From Kribbia dieselivorans NBRC 106261 (GTDB lineage Bacteria > Actinomycetota > Actinomycetes > Actinomycetales > Dermatophilaceae): 43,186 nt of DNA. Every line of letters begins with the position of its first letter. Within the stretch, counting starts at the first letter, position 1. The notes below the pieces were generated by a model, which was not told the origin of the DNA, did no database searches, and saw only the letters and a list, made by a program, of their open reading frames with translations. Both the position numbers and the translations under genes were made by a program. The stretch is taken from positions 1-43,186 of the forward strand of contig NZ_BCRE01000062.1 of assembly GCF_001552435.1 (NCBI RefSeq), given 5' to 3'. Of the stretch, positions 1 to 8,418 are shown piece after piece.

Positions 1-1
1 G

Positions 2-478
2 GTCGCCGCGGTCGCCACGAACGGAGCGCCGTCCGCGGGCGGGACTGACGGCGGGAGCCGAGCCGAACGGGTCCCGGCGGGCCAGGTCGACCCGGCCGCA
101 CCGAGCTCCGCCGTGCCGGGGACGGCCGACGAAACCGTGCCGGTGGAGTTGGGTGGCGTGACGCGCTTCATCAATCGCAGCGACATTCGCTTCGTCCAGG
201 CTCACGGCGACTACGCCCGGCTCCACACGTCCTCGGGCTCCCACCTCATTCGCGTGCCCCTGGTGACCTTGGAGGAGCGCTGGGCCGCAAGCGGGTTCGT
301 CCGTATCCACCGGTCGACGCTGGTCTCGACCCAGCACATCACCGAGGTCCGTATGGAGCACGGTCGGTGCACCGTCGTCGTCGATGACGGTCGCGAGCTT
401 CAGGTCTCCCGGCGGCACACCCGCCAGTTGAAGGACCGCATGATGACCGGCCCGTCCGGCTGGCGGGCCGACGGGTGA
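2..478 (+). CDS. LytTR-domain response regulator, C-terminal part (cut by window start)
   Basis: The reading frame is open back to the first base, so the N-terminus, where a receiver domain would normally lie, is outside the window. The visible 158 residues begin with an Ala/Gly/Pro-rich linker and then carry a LytTR DNA-binding domain over roughly the last 100 residues, including FINRSDIRFVQAHGDYARLH and FVRIHRSTLV, which match the family's conserved strands. LytTR proteins usually bind direct repeats upstream of membrane-protein genes and pair with LytS-type kinases. The stop overlaps the GTG of the next gene (GTGA), so regulator, DUF485 protein and symporter are probably co-transcribed and translationally coupled. 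A role in sensing the solute imported by that symporter is inferred from this context. An internal ATG-like start at 113 would give only 121 residues and is less likely. Confidence 0.85.
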   Translation, partial: VAAVATNGAPSAGGTDGGSRAERVPAGQVDPAAPSSAVPGTADETVPVELGGVTRFINRSDIRFVQAHGDYARLHTSSGSHLIRVPLVTLEERWAASGFVRIHRSTLVSTQHITEVRMEHGRCTVVVDDGRELQVSRRHTRQLKDRMMTGPSGWRADG

Positions 479-858
479 CCGGGGCCTCGCACCCTTCCCG
501 CGTGCGGGTCACGTCCTCGCGCCGGCAGGCCGCGCGCCCCCGCCGCGTGCCGCTGAGCTACGACGTCGAGGAGCAGACCGATCTTGGGCGGGTCTACGTC
601 GGCGGCCTGATGCGGGCGCAGTTCCTGCTGTCGCTGGCGGCGCTGAGCAGTGTGCTGGTCGGGTTCGCCCTGCTGCCGGTGCTGTTCACCCTGCTGCCGC
701 GCCTGGGGCAGGTCACCGTGGCGCATGTGCCGTTGCCCTGGTTCCTGTTGGGGGTGTTGCCCTATCCGCTCATGTGGTGGGCCTCGCGCCAGTTCGCCCG
801 CCAGGCCGGGCGCATCGAGGATCAGTACGCCGAGGTCATCGAGGACCACCGACAGTGA
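475..858 (+). CDS. DUF485 family small membrane protein (symporter partner)
   Basis: A 127-residue protein with a basic N-terminal tail and two hydrophobic helices at about residues 50-74 and 86-104, the usual DUF485 layout, followed by a charged end. DUF485 proteins (E. coli YjcH type) are encoded directly before sodium:solute symporters of the ActP family; their exact role is unsettled. The GTG start overlaps the stop of the LytTR gene, and the TGA overlaps the GTG of the symporter gene, so all three are tightly coupled. It is longer at the N-terminus than the second DUF485 protein in this window (near 8.4 kb), and its identity rests on size, topology and position more than on a sharp motif. 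Confidence 0.75.
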   Translation: MTGASHPSRVRVTSSRRQAARPRRVPLSYDVEEQTDLGRVYVGGLMRAQFLLSLAALSSVLVGFALLPVLFTLLPRLGQVTVAHVPLPWFLLGVLPYPLMWWASRQFARQAGRIEDQYAEVIEDHRQ

Positions 859-2432
859 CCCTGTCCGGCAGCACCGCACTGTCCGCCCTGTCGATCCTGC
901 TCGTCTGCGTCGTGACCGTCGTCCTCGGCACCCGAGGCACCGGCAGTTCTCGCCTGACCAGCGACTTCTACGTCGCCCGGCGCGCGGTGTCCTCGCGTCG
1001 CAACGCCTCCGCCATCGCCGGTGAGTATCTCTCCGGAGCGTCGTTCCTCGGGGTGGCCGGGTTCGTCCACCGCGGCGGCTCGGACATGCTGTGGTTCCCG
1101 CTGGGCTACACGGCCGGCTACGTCGTGCTCCTCATGCTCGTCGCTGCCCCGTTGCGACGCAGCGGGGCGTACACGCTGCCCGATTTCGCCCACGGACGGT
1201 TGGAGACCAGTCTGGTGCGGCCATTGGCCTCCTCGCTGGTCATCGGCATGGGACTGGTCTATCTCGTGCCCCTGCTGCAGGGGGCGGGCAATGTGCTCAG
1301 GCACGTCACCGGAGCGCCGCCGTGGGTCGGCCCGGCCGTGGTCGGCGTCATCGTGCTCGTCAATGTCGCCTCCGGCGGGATGAGCGCCATCACGGGGGTT
1401 CAGGCCATGCAGTACTGGCTGAAGTTGGCCACGCTGGCCATCCCCGCGGTCGTGCTGGTGGGCCTGTGGATCCACGACGGTCGCCCCATGGTGGCCAGCG
1501 AGTGGGCCCAACCGCAGGTCTGGGAGGGGACGACCAGCCTGCCGATCTACACGACGTGGTCGACGTTCATCGGACTGGCGCTCGGCACGATGGGCCTGCC
1601 GCATGTGCTGGTGCGCTTCTACACCAACCCCGACGGCCGGTCGGCCCGGCAGACGACGGTCAACGTCGTGGCCCTGCTGGGCGTGTTCTATCTCATCGCC
1701 CCCATCTACGGGGCGCTCGGTCACATCTACGCCGGTGGGCAGCAGACGTCGTCGAACGTCGTGCTCGACCTGCCGATGGCCAGACTCGAGGGCTGGCCGG
1801 CGCTCGTCCTGTCGGCCCTGCTGGCCGGAGGAGCGTTCGCGGCCTTTCTCGCGACGGCGTCCGGCCTCGTCGTGTCGATCGCCGGTGTGCTCGATCAGGA
1901 CTTCTTCCGGGGGCGTCTGAACCGATGGACCGGTTTCGACACCAAACCGGTCCAGACCTTCCGGGTGGCCACCGTCGTCGCGGTCGTCGTGCCGGTGGCG
2001 ATCAGCCTGTCGCTGAGCAACCTGCCGTTGCTCGACACGGTCAATCTCGCCTTCGGCATCGCGTCGACGACCTTCGGGCCCCTGCTGATCCTGGGGATCT
2101 GGTGGCGCCGCCTCAGCCGCGTCGGCGCGATCGGCGGGTTGATCTTCGGCGCTTCGGTCGGCGTGCTGCTGGGCGTCCTGGAGGCCATCCAACCTCCGAT
2201 GCCCGGCTGGCTCGAGGCTCTCGTGTCCGCTCCGGCGCTGTGGTCGGTGCCCCTGTCGTTCGCCACGGTCATGGCACTCTCACTGCTCACCCCGGGCAGC
2301 ATTCCACCGCACACACGGCAGATCCTGCGGCAACTCCACACGCCCGAGCCCCGTGCGGTGCCTGACCTCGACGTGGCGGGGCGGCCCGAGGCGGGGCGCC
2401 CCGAGGTGGCAAGTAACGAGGTGGCGAAGTAA
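855..2432 (+). CDS. Sodium:solute symporter (SSS family, ActP-like)
   Basis: A 525-residue polytopic membrane protein, probably with about 13 helices, of the sodium:solute symporter family. The segment FYVARRAVSSRRNASAIAGE followed by YLSGASFLGVAGF is the family's TM2 region, and the block TMGLPHVLVRFYTNPDG matches the conserved LPHVLxRFYT of acetate and monocarboxylate symporters. I chose the GTG at 855, which overlaps the DUF485 stop (GTGA) and leaves a normal N-terminus; a longer frame from 774 would run over the DUF485 gene. The substrate is probably acetate or another short carboxylate, by similarity to ActP/MctC. It is clearly divergent from the actP copy at 8.76 kb, so the two are not a recent duplication. 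A short stem (GAGCC-AAA-GGCTC, 2439-2451) follows the stop. Confidence 0.9.
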   Translation: MTLSGSTALSALSILLVCVVTVVLGTRGTGSSRLTSDFYVARRAVSSRRNASAIAGEYLSGASFLGVAGFVHRGGSDMLWFPLGYTAGYVVLLMLVAAPLRRSGAYTLPDFAHGRLETSLVRPLASSLVIGMGLVYLVPLLQGAGNVLRHVTGAPPWVGPAVVGVIVLVNVASGGMSAITGVQAMQYWLKLATLAIPAVVLVGLWIHDGRPMVASEWAQPQVWEGTTSLPIYTTWSTFIGLALGTMGLPHVLVRFYTNPDGRSARQTTVNVVALLGVFYLIAPIYGALGHIYAGGQQTSSNVVLDLPMARLEGWPALVLSALLAGGAFAAFLATASGLVVSIAGVLDQDFFRGRLNRWTGFDTKPVQTFRVATVVAVVVPVAISLSLSNLPLLDTVNLAFGIASTTFGPLLILGIWWRRLSRVGAIGGLIFGASVGVLLGVLEAIQPPMPGWLEALVSAPALWSVPLSFATVMALSLLTPGSIPPHTRQILRQLHTPEPRAVPDLDVAGRPEAGRPEVASNEVAK

Positions 2433-2449
2433 CCGGTCGAGCCAAAGGC

Positions 2450-3073
2450 TCAGAGGTCCAGCGCGGACGACCCGAACTTCTCCTGCAGGAACCGGCCCTG
2501 GTTGCGCAGGGCCTGCGCATCCCCGGCGTACACCGCCTCGGCCACCTTGCCCACCTCGGAGCGCAGCAGTTGCAGCTGCTCGATGAGATCCTCCTGCGGG
2601 GTCTTCCCCGCCGGCCCACGGTGACTGGTCGCATACCGCGTCGGCAGGTTCAGGTACGACTCCAGCGAGGTGGGGATGTAGTCGCGGATCATCCGTCCCA
2701 CGACGAACAACTGCTCCGGTGAGGAGGCAAGCTGCGCTGCCCGATCAAGGATCTCGTCGAGTGAGAGCAGGATCTCGTCGAGCAACGCCGCAGCCACCGC
2801 CGGTAGGCGGCTGCGCTTCTTGCCGATGTTGTACTTCAGGTCCCGCAGGTCCTTCTGCAGCTCCTCGGCCTGCGCCTGGGCGTTGCCCTCGATGGTGAGG
2901 TGCACCTTCTCACGGGGCGTGAGCAGGGCACCGATCCCGTACAGCCCACCGACGACGACCGGCCACAGGGGCCCGGCGATGCCGGTCGGCACGGTGACGG
3001 CCAGACCGGCCAGCGCCGCGGCGGCGCCGACGATGTTCTTGTTCGAACCGAGGTATCTGACGAACGCGTTCAT
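2450..3073 (-). CDS. XpaC-like membrane-anchored helical protein
   Basis: A 207-residue protein with two hydrophobic segments in the first 55 residues (around IVGAAAALAGLAVTVP and LWPVVVGGLYGIGALL) and then a charged, mostly helical cytoplasmic part with repeated Leu/Glu patterns. This layout resembles XpaC-type proteins (5-bromo-4-chloroindolyl phosphate hydrolysis family), which are habitual neighbours of TelA; no catalytic motif is visible and enzyme activity should not be assumed. It is the last gene of a four-gene minus-strand operon. A GGAAGG Shine-Dalgarno lies just before the ATG, 19 bp after the vWA gene stop. A conserved hypothetical protein of unrelated family remains possible, but the TelA linkage favours XpaC. 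Confidence 0.6.
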   Translation of the reverse strand: MNAFVRYLGSNKNIVGAAAALAGLAVTVPTGIAGPLWPVVVGGLYGIGALLTPREKVHLTIEGNAQAQAEELQKDLRDLKYNIGKKRSRLPAVAAALLDEILLSLDEILDRAAQLASSPEQLFVVGRMIRDYIPTSLESYLNLPTRYATSHRGPAGKTPQEDLIEQLQLLRSEVGKVAEAVYAGDAQALRNQGRFLQEKFGSSALDL

Positions 3074-3092
3074 GGTCCTTCCAGCATGCCAC

Positions 3093-4727
3093 TCACTGGT
3101 ACCCGCGGATCTCGCGGAACGCCGCAGTCAGGTCACCCGAGGTCGCGTCGAAGACCCGTCCACCGGTCAGGTCGGCCAGTTGCTCCAGTTCTCCACGGTC
3201 GGAGGCCCCGAAGACGATGCTGAACGTCGGCACGGCCTTGAGATCGTTCGGCATCGACTCGTAGTGGGCCTGGAGATCACCGAACGACTGCCCCGAGGTG
3301 TTCTGCCCATCGGTGAGGACGACGATCGAGTTGAACGCCTGGTCGCTGCTGACCGTGCTGCGCTCCAGCACTCGGTACGCCTCCTCGACGGAGGTGAAGA
3401 TCGACGTGTCACCCTGCGCCGTGAGCCCGTCGATCGCGGCCTGGATCTGGCCGCGAACCTTCTCGCCGCCCTTGGTCGGGATCGTGAACGTCTGCGGGGT
3501 CTGGGGCCGGCTGGAGAACGGCATGAGGATCACCGTCTCACGCGCCCGGAACGTGGCGAACCGGTCGACGCCCTGGGAGGTCTGGCCCTGCGCCCCGGTC
3601 AGGGACGACATCGCCTTCTTCAGTTCATCGAGCCGGCCACGGGAGTTCATCGAACCGGAGACGTCGAGCACGTAGACGGTCTGCGACGGCCGACGCAGAT
3701 CCTGCATGTACGCGTTGATCAGACCGTCGACCACCTCGCGGCGATTCGGGAACGGCAACTCGATGAGGTCGGTCGTGCCGAATCGGGAGTCGAGCTTGAC
3801 CCCGGGCACCACCGGGCGACGGGCGGTCTGCTCCTGGATCAACTGCTGCGCCTCGGGGGTGCGCAGCCAGTCGGTCAGCCGCGTGTAGGCGTCCTTCTTC
3901 TCCTGGGTGGCGGAGCGCAGCAGCGTCAGCGGGTAGTCGGCCGTCACCACGCCGTCGGCGGGAATGACCACGTGCAACTTCTCCGTCAGTCGATCACCGC
4001 GGTTGAGTTCGAGGATGACCGATTCGTAGTTGATCAGCGCATCGACCCGGTCGGTGCCCTGCTGGTTGACGTACGCGTCGGCCAACCATCCGGAGGAGCC
4101 GGACGTCAGCTTCTGACCCGAGAAGAACTCCCGCAGCTGCGGAGCCGCCGCGTCGACCTGTTTCTGCGTCAGCGCGGCCCCGCCACCGGAGAGGGCCGTG
4201 GCCACCCCGACCAGCGCCGAGAATCCCGAGTTGGACGCGCTCGGGTCGGTCATGCCGTACGTCAGTGACCCGTTCTTCACCGCTGTGGTGATGTCCTTCC
4301 ACGTCGGCGCCTTCGTGTCCCAGCCGAGTTTGCGGGCCACCGACTCCCGCACCCCGAGCACGACCGGGGAGGCCATGGTCTTGGTCTGGGTGGACAGCCT
4401 CGATGACGAGCCCTCGAGGAGGGAGAGGTAGCGGTTGGAGGAGTACCAGACGGCGTCGTAGGTGCCGTCGGCCTGGCCGGCAGCGATCTGCTCGGCGCCG
4501 GTCAACGTGCCGGTGTAGTCGGCCGCGACCTCGACGCCGGTCACTTCCTTGGCCCGCTGCAGCACCGGCTCCAGGTCCTTGACCTCCGAGCCGGCCATGA
4601 CCTTGAGCACGACGGCGTCACCGGAGCCGCTCCCACTGCTGTTTCCCGTGGTCGTGCCGAACGAACATCCCGTGATGGTCACGGCCACGAACACGAGCCC
4701 GGCGATCAGTGCCCGCGCGCGGCGCAC
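3093..4727 (-). CDS. Lipoprotein with solute-binding-like and vWA domains
   Basis: A 544-residue protein from the GTG at 4727, preferred because GGGGGGAGG lies 6 nt upstream and it leaves a compact lipoprotein signal (arginines, hydrophobic core, ITGC lipobox, Cys about residue 21). The ATG at 4751 is a weaker option. Residues about 30-330 resemble a periplasmic substrate-binding protein (tungstate/molybdate or iron type: VLKVMAGSEVKDLEPVL near the start). A von Willebrand factor A domain follows, with MIDAS motif DVSGSM at Asp355, a later TxxFTSVEEA segment and VVLTDGQN. The product should be lipid-anchored outside the membrane with a metal-dependent adhesion site facing out. It sits between telA and the XpaC-like gene. 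No permease is encoded nearby, so a sensing or scaffold role is more likely than import; this is inference. Confidence 0.85.
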   Translation of the reverse strand: MRRARALIAGLVFVAVTITGCSFGTTTGNSSGSGSGDAVVLKVMAGSEVKDLEPVLQRAKEVTGVEVAADYTGTLTGAEQIAAGQADGTYDAVWYSSNRYLSLLEGSSSRLSTQTKTMASPVVLGVRESVARKLGWDTKAPTWKDITTAVKNGSLTYGMTDPSASNSGFSALVGVATALSGGGAALTQKQVDAAAPQLREFFSGQKLTSGSSGWLADAYVNQQGTDRVDALINYESVILELNRGDRLTEKLHVVIPADGVVTADYPLTLLRSATQEKKDAYTRLTDWLRTPEAQQLIQEQTARRPVVPGVKLDSRFGTTDLIELPFPNRREVVDGLINAYMQDLRRPSQTVYVLDVSGSMNSRGRLDELKKAMSSLTGAQGQTSQGVDRFATFRARETVILMPFSSRPQTPQTFTIPTKGGEKVRGQIQAAIDGLTAQGDTSIFTSVEEAYRVLERSTVSSDQAFNSIVVLTDGQNTSGQSFGDLQAHYESMPNDLKAVPTFSIVFGASDRGELEQLADLTGGRVFDATSGDLTAAFREIRGYQ

Positions 4728-4756
4728 CCCGGTCCTCCCCCCGCCACCCATGCCGA

Positions 4757-6034
4757 TCAGCGCCCCGGACGGAACTGCGTGTCGGCGATCTCCTGCTGCT
4801 TCTGGGCCCGCTCGAGGTACTCGTTGGCCTTGCCCAGTTCGGTCTGCAGGGTGGTCACGGTCTGGGCCATGTTGTCGACGGCCTGGATCTTGAACGTGTC
4901 GATCGCGTCCATCGTGGCGTAGACGTTGGCGAACGACTGCTTGAGCGCATCGATGCTGACCATGGAGCTGGCCGCCTGCTCGTGGATCTGCCCGGTCTGC
5001 TGCTTGAGCATCTCCGAGGTCGACACGATGAGGTTGCTCGTCGTCGTGTTCAACGCGGTGATCTGGTCGAGCACGAGCTTCTGGTTGGCCAGTGCCTGCG
5101 CGACGACGACCGCCGTGCGCAATGCGGAGACCGTCGTCGTCGTGGCCCGCTCGACACCGCGCACGAGTTCGTTGTTGTTCTTGCGGATCATGTCCAGCGC
5201 CAGGTAGCCCTGCGCGGAGACGGCCAGTTGGGTCAACAGGTCCTGGTGCTTCTGACGCACCGCGAACAGCATGTCCGACTTGAGCTGGTCGGCCTTCGTC
5301 TGGTCGGTGAGCGACACCTGGTCGATGTGGCGTTCGAGTGAGTTGTCGAGGGCCTCGGTGAGCACGGCGTACTCCTGCAGGCGCTGCATCGTCGCCCAGA
5401 GGTTGGCCTTCTCACCCTCGATCGCGGCGTTGTCCTTGCGCAGCTCCTCCTGACCGTTCTGGAGGGAGTTGATGATCTTGTCGAGGTGCGTCTGCGCCGA
5501 GGCGTACTTGCCGAAGTAGTCGCGCACCGAGTTGCCCCACGGCAGCTTGCTGAGCATCCGGCCGATGCCGGGCTTGTCGACCTGGGAGGGGTCGAGGTCC
5601 TCGATCGTGCGGCGCAACTCCACCAGCCCGTCGGCGACCTTCTCCTGCGGCTGGTTGCCACCGTGGCCCTTGGCAGCCTCCAGCGCCTTGACCGGGCGCT
5701 CGAGCATGCGGTTGGCGACCTGCGAGGCGGCCCGGACGTCCTGGTCACCCATGTGCGTCACATCGCGGATCTTCGTGGCGAACTCGGGGGCGCGCGGGTC
5801 GAGGTTCGCCAGCGACTGCACGTAGGCGTCGGCCTTGGACTGCAGGGCCTGGGCGGTGGCCGGGTCCAACGGCATCATCGTCGTCGCCTGCTGCGGCTGC
5901 ACCACCGGCACGGCCGACGGCGGGGTCAGCACGAGATCGGTCGTGGCCTCGGGCGCCGGCGGTGCAGCCGCGACCGGCGCGGCCGGAGCGTTCAGATCGA
6001 GCGGGGAACCGGAGGTCTGGGGCTGGTCGGTCAT
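4757..6034 (-). CDS. telA: TelA family toxic anion resistance protein
   Basis: A 425-residue cytoplasmic protein. After a Pro/Ala-rich N-terminal tail of about 60 residues it carries the TelA/KlaA fold: long alpha helices rich in Gln, Leu and Glu, with GDQDVRAASQVANRMLERPV, LGKANEYLERAQKQQ and the typical ISTSEMLKQQ-like helix (here IVSTSEMLKQQTGQIHEQA). TelA proteins are linked to tellurite and other anion or cell-envelope stress tolerance, but their biochemical activity is not established. A GAGGGAGAG ribosome-binding site precedes the ATG. It lies 46 bp after the solute-binding-like gene and 29 bp before the lipoprotein gene, so all are in one operon. No terD, terC or other Ter genes are present in the window. 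Confidence 0.9.
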   Translation of the reverse strand: MTDQPQTSGSPLDLNAPAAPVAAAPPAPEATTDLVLTPPSAVPVVQPQQATTMMPLDPATAQALQSKADAYVQSLANLDPRAPEFATKIRDVTHMGDQDVRAASQVANRMLERPVKALEAAKGHGGNQPQEKVADGLVELRRTIEDLDPSQVDKPGIGRMLSKLPWGNSVRDYFGKYASAQTHLDKIINSLQNGQEELRKDNAAIEGEKANLWATMQRLQEYAVLTEALDNSLERHIDQVSLTDQTKADQLKSDMLFAVRQKHQDLLTQLAVSAQGYLALDMIRKNNNELVRGVERATTTTVSALRTAVVVAQALANQKLVLDQITALNTTTSNLIVSTSEMLKQQTGQIHEQAASSMVSIDALKQSFANVYATMDAIDTFKIQAVDNMAQTVTTLQTELGKANEYLERAQKQQEIADTQFRPGR

Positions 6035-6080
6035 GTCTCTCCCTCGTGTTCGGATGGGTGGATCTGGTCGATCGCTGGGG

Positions 6081-7175
6081 TCAGTACTGCTTCTCGATGC
6101 CGACGATCATCGCCTCGAGCATCTCGTAGGCGGGCGGCTCGATGATGTCGACGAGCTCGGGCGGTGCGGCCACCTTCCGCTCCTTGAGCACATCGGTGAA
6201 GACCTGCCGGCTCTGCGGCCGGAAACCGTGCACCGCCGCGAGGCGCTGCAGTTGCGGGTCCTCGGAGAGCAGGCGGCCCACCTCGCGGCCGGGGTCCTTG
6301 AACGCCAGCACCGTGTGCTTGGAGAGGACCTCCGGCTTGGGGTAGGCCAGCACCATCTCGTCGGTGATGGAACCGTCGCCGCGCATCTGCCGGTCGAGGA
6401 ACTGCGCCTCGTAGGCCAGCACCATCGGCGTCTTGCCCTTGCCCAGGGAGAGGTAGTCCTCGAACGGCGCCTCGGTGCTCGACTCCGAGTAGCCCTGGTC
6501 GAGGAAGATCCGGGTCATCTGCGGCAGGACCTTCGTGGCCTGCGCCTTCGAGGAGACGACGTTGTTGCCGTTGGCGACGTAGGACGCAACCGACAGGAAC
6601 ATCGCCGCCGAGTTCGACTTGCGCACGTCGGAGGTCGTCACCAGCACGGACTTGCTCGCCGGGTAGGTCGAGTTCTTCGGGATCTTGTCCCACCGCAGGC
6701 CCTGGTCGACGGCCTTGAGGTACTTGTCGACGTCGAAGATCAGCACTCCGTTCTCACGCGTGAGAACGCCGGTGGGCTTGAGCGCCTTCTCGATCGGCGT
6801 GTACGTCGCCACCGCCATGGGCGAGGAGAACGGGGTGAAGGCACCGGAGGTCTTGTTCGCCCGCTTGATGCGCTCGGCCGCCGGCGCCGAGGAGGGGAAG
6901 GCGAAGTCGTAGTCGGTGAGGTTGTCGAGCGTGGCGATCTGCCGCGATCCGGCCGTTTCGACCTGAACGTCATACCCGTTGTCGCGCAGGATCTGCTGGA
7001 CCTCGGGGTCGTCGAAGAAGGGCTTCTTCTCCGAGCCGATCACGCCGCGCACGACGACGACGTCACGGCCGGCCACCCCGCCGCCCAAACCGACCATGCC
7101 CGAGCCGATGACCACCGCCGCGACCACGCCGATCGCGAGCAGGACCGCGAGCACGATCCCCACCGTCCGCTTCAC
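6081..7175 (-). CDS. Membrane-anchored solute-binding-like protein, first gene of the telA operon
   Basis: A 364-residue protein starting at GTG with GGGGAG 6 nt upstream. Residues about 5-32 form one hydrophobic segment without a lipobox Cys, so it is likely an uncleaved anchor or signal peptide. The rest resembles a type II periplasmic binding protein: VVVRGVIGSEKKPFFDDPEV, a TYPASKSVLVTTSDVRKSNS hinge-like stretch, MVLAYEAQFLD and a C-terminal helical end. It shares the general theme, not close sequence, with the binding domain of the vWA lipoprotein two genes downstream. Together they suggest two extracytoplasmic ligand-sensing proteins tied to cytoplasmic TelA. The operon promoter should lie in 7176-7278; a TAGGGT hexamer on the minus strand there is a weak -10 candidate. 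The ligand is unknown. Confidence 0.75.
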   Translation of the reverse strand: MKRTVGIVLAVLLAIGVVAAVVIGSGMVGLGGGVAGRDVVVVRGVIGSEKKPFFDDPEVQQILRDNGYDVQVETAGSRQIATLDNLTDYDFAFPSSAPAAERIKRANKTSGAFTPFSSPMAVATYTPIEKALKPTGVLTRENGVLIFDVDKYLKAVDQGLRWDKIPKNSTYPASKSVLVTTSDVRKSNSAAMFLSVASYVANGNNVVSSKAQATKVLPQMTRIFLDQGYSESSTEAPFEDYLSLGKGKTPMVLAYEAQFLDRQMRGDGSITDEMVLAYPKPEVLSKHTVLAFKDPGREVGRLLSEDPQLQRLAAVHGFRPQSRQVFTDVLKERKVAAPPELVDIIEPPAYEMLEAMIVGIEKQY

Positions 7176-7278
7176 GCTTGCTCCCCCGTCTCCGGCCCGA
7201 CCGATCTCACACCGCTGACCCTATGACGAACAACCGACAACCGTCGTTCCGTTCATCAGCCGTTCATCCAGCCGACGC

Positions 7279-8181
7279 CTACCCGCGGGCCGTGGTCCCG
7301 AACAGGGCCTCGGCGATCTCGATGACCCGAGCCAACGCCGGATTCCGGTTGTCGGTGCGCCAGACCAGACTCGCGTACGTCAGTTGGTCGGATCCGCGCA
7401 GGGGCACGATGAGCACGGAATCGTCGACGATGGCCGGGAGCGCGGTGTCGATCGTCAACGTGATCCCCACCCCGGCGCCGACGAGCGCCATGATCGTCCA
7501 GGAGTCCAGGGCCTGCTGCACGATCCGCGGGGAGAACCCGGCCTCGCTCGCCTTCTCCAGCAGCGCCGCCCGCACGAGCGAACCGCTGGCCGCGGGCAGG
7601 GTGATCCACGGTTCGTCGGCCAGATCGGCCATGTCCACCTGGGGCATCTCGGTGATCCAATGCCCCGCCGGGACCGCCACGACGTACCGCTCGCTCTGGA
7701 TGACGCGTGACTCCAACCCCGGGACCGGGCCGCGGGTGCGCACGATGGCCATGTCGAGTTCGCCGCGCAGAATCTGGTCGGTGGCCTCGGTGCCGTACAA
7801 CACCGATGTCAGGTCGAGTTCGATGCCGGGGTGGCGACGCCGTACGCCGCGCGCCAATTCGCCGATGAGGTGGTGCGATGCCGGGCCACCGAACCCGATG
7901 CTCACCCGGCCGGTTCGCCCATCCGTGGCAGCGGCGACCGCCTGCTCGGCCCGATCGAAGGCCCGCACGATCTCCTTGGCCGGCGCCAACAACGCCTGCC
8001 CGGCAGGGGTCAACTCCACGCGGCGCGTCGTCCGCTCGAACAGTGCGGTCCCCAGATGCCGCTCAAGCTGCTGGATGGTTCGCGTCAAAGGCGGCTGCGC
8101 CATGTGCAGACGTTCGGCCGCCCGACCGAAGTGCAGCTCCTCCGCGAGCATGAGGAAGGCCTTGACGTGCTGCAGGTCCAC
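7279..8181 (-). CDS. LysR family transcriptional regulator
   Basis: A 300-residue LysR protein. The N-terminal winged helix (VDLQHVKAFLMLAEELHFGR, then AAERLHMAQPPLTRTIQQLE) is textbook; the rest is a two-lobed effector-binding domain. I chose the GTG at 8181 because AAGGGAGG lies just upstream and the helix begins there; an upstream start at 8253 would add 24 non-family residues. A minus-strand -10 candidate TATGCT lies at 8205-8210. The gene is transcribed away from the DUF485/actP/acs genes, the classic LysR arrangement, so control of acetate uptake from the shared 8182-8418 region is plausible. It is also followed by the telA operon on the same strand, but 102 bp and an independent start region separate them. 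The effector cannot be told from sequence. Confidence 0.9.
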   Translation of the reverse strand: MDLQHVKAFLMLAEELHFGRAAERLHMAQPPLTRTIQQLERHLGTALFERTTRRVELTPAGQALLAPAKEIVRAFDRAEQAVAAATDGRTGRVSIGFGGPASHHLIGELARGVRRRHPGIELDLTSVLYGTEATDQILRGELDMAIVRTRGPVPGLESRVIQSERYVVAVPAGHWITEMPQVDMADLADEPWITLPAASGSLVRAALLEKASEAGFSPRIVQQALDSWTIMALVGAGVGITLTIDTALPAIVDDSVLIVPLRGSDQLTYASLVWRTDNRNPALARVIEIAEALFGTTARG

Positions 8182-8317
8182 CGCGCCTCCCTTCCGCAGC
8201 CTGCAGCATAGTTCCCACCGACCGCCACCCGTTGACCGCACGATGACCGCCACTGGGCGCAGCCGTTCGGCGCCGCGCCCGCCGTCCGGCGCACGAGACG
8301 ACCGCGCACCACATTTG

Positions 8318-8333
8318 CTTGACGTACGTCACC
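8318..8333 (+). promoter_or_regulatory. Palindromic operator candidate (Crp-like) between lysR and DUF485/actP/acs
   Basis: TGACGTACGTCA at 8320-8331 is a perfect 12-bp palindrome. Read with flanks it is CTTGA-N6-TCACC, which matches the Crp/GlxR consensus TGTGA-N6-TCACA at 7 of 10 positions with the right spacing. A TTGACG hexamer that could be a plus-strand -35 overlaps it, though no convincing -10 follows. It lies in the only intergenic space shared by the LysR gene and the acetate uptake genes. It could equally be the LysR binding site. Confidence 0.45.
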
Positions 8334-8418
8334 TCAGTGGTTCGTGACGGAGCGCACACTGATCCTCGACGCGGCGGGCAACGATGCCCGCCCCCGGACC
8401 TGGAGGTGCCTGACACTC

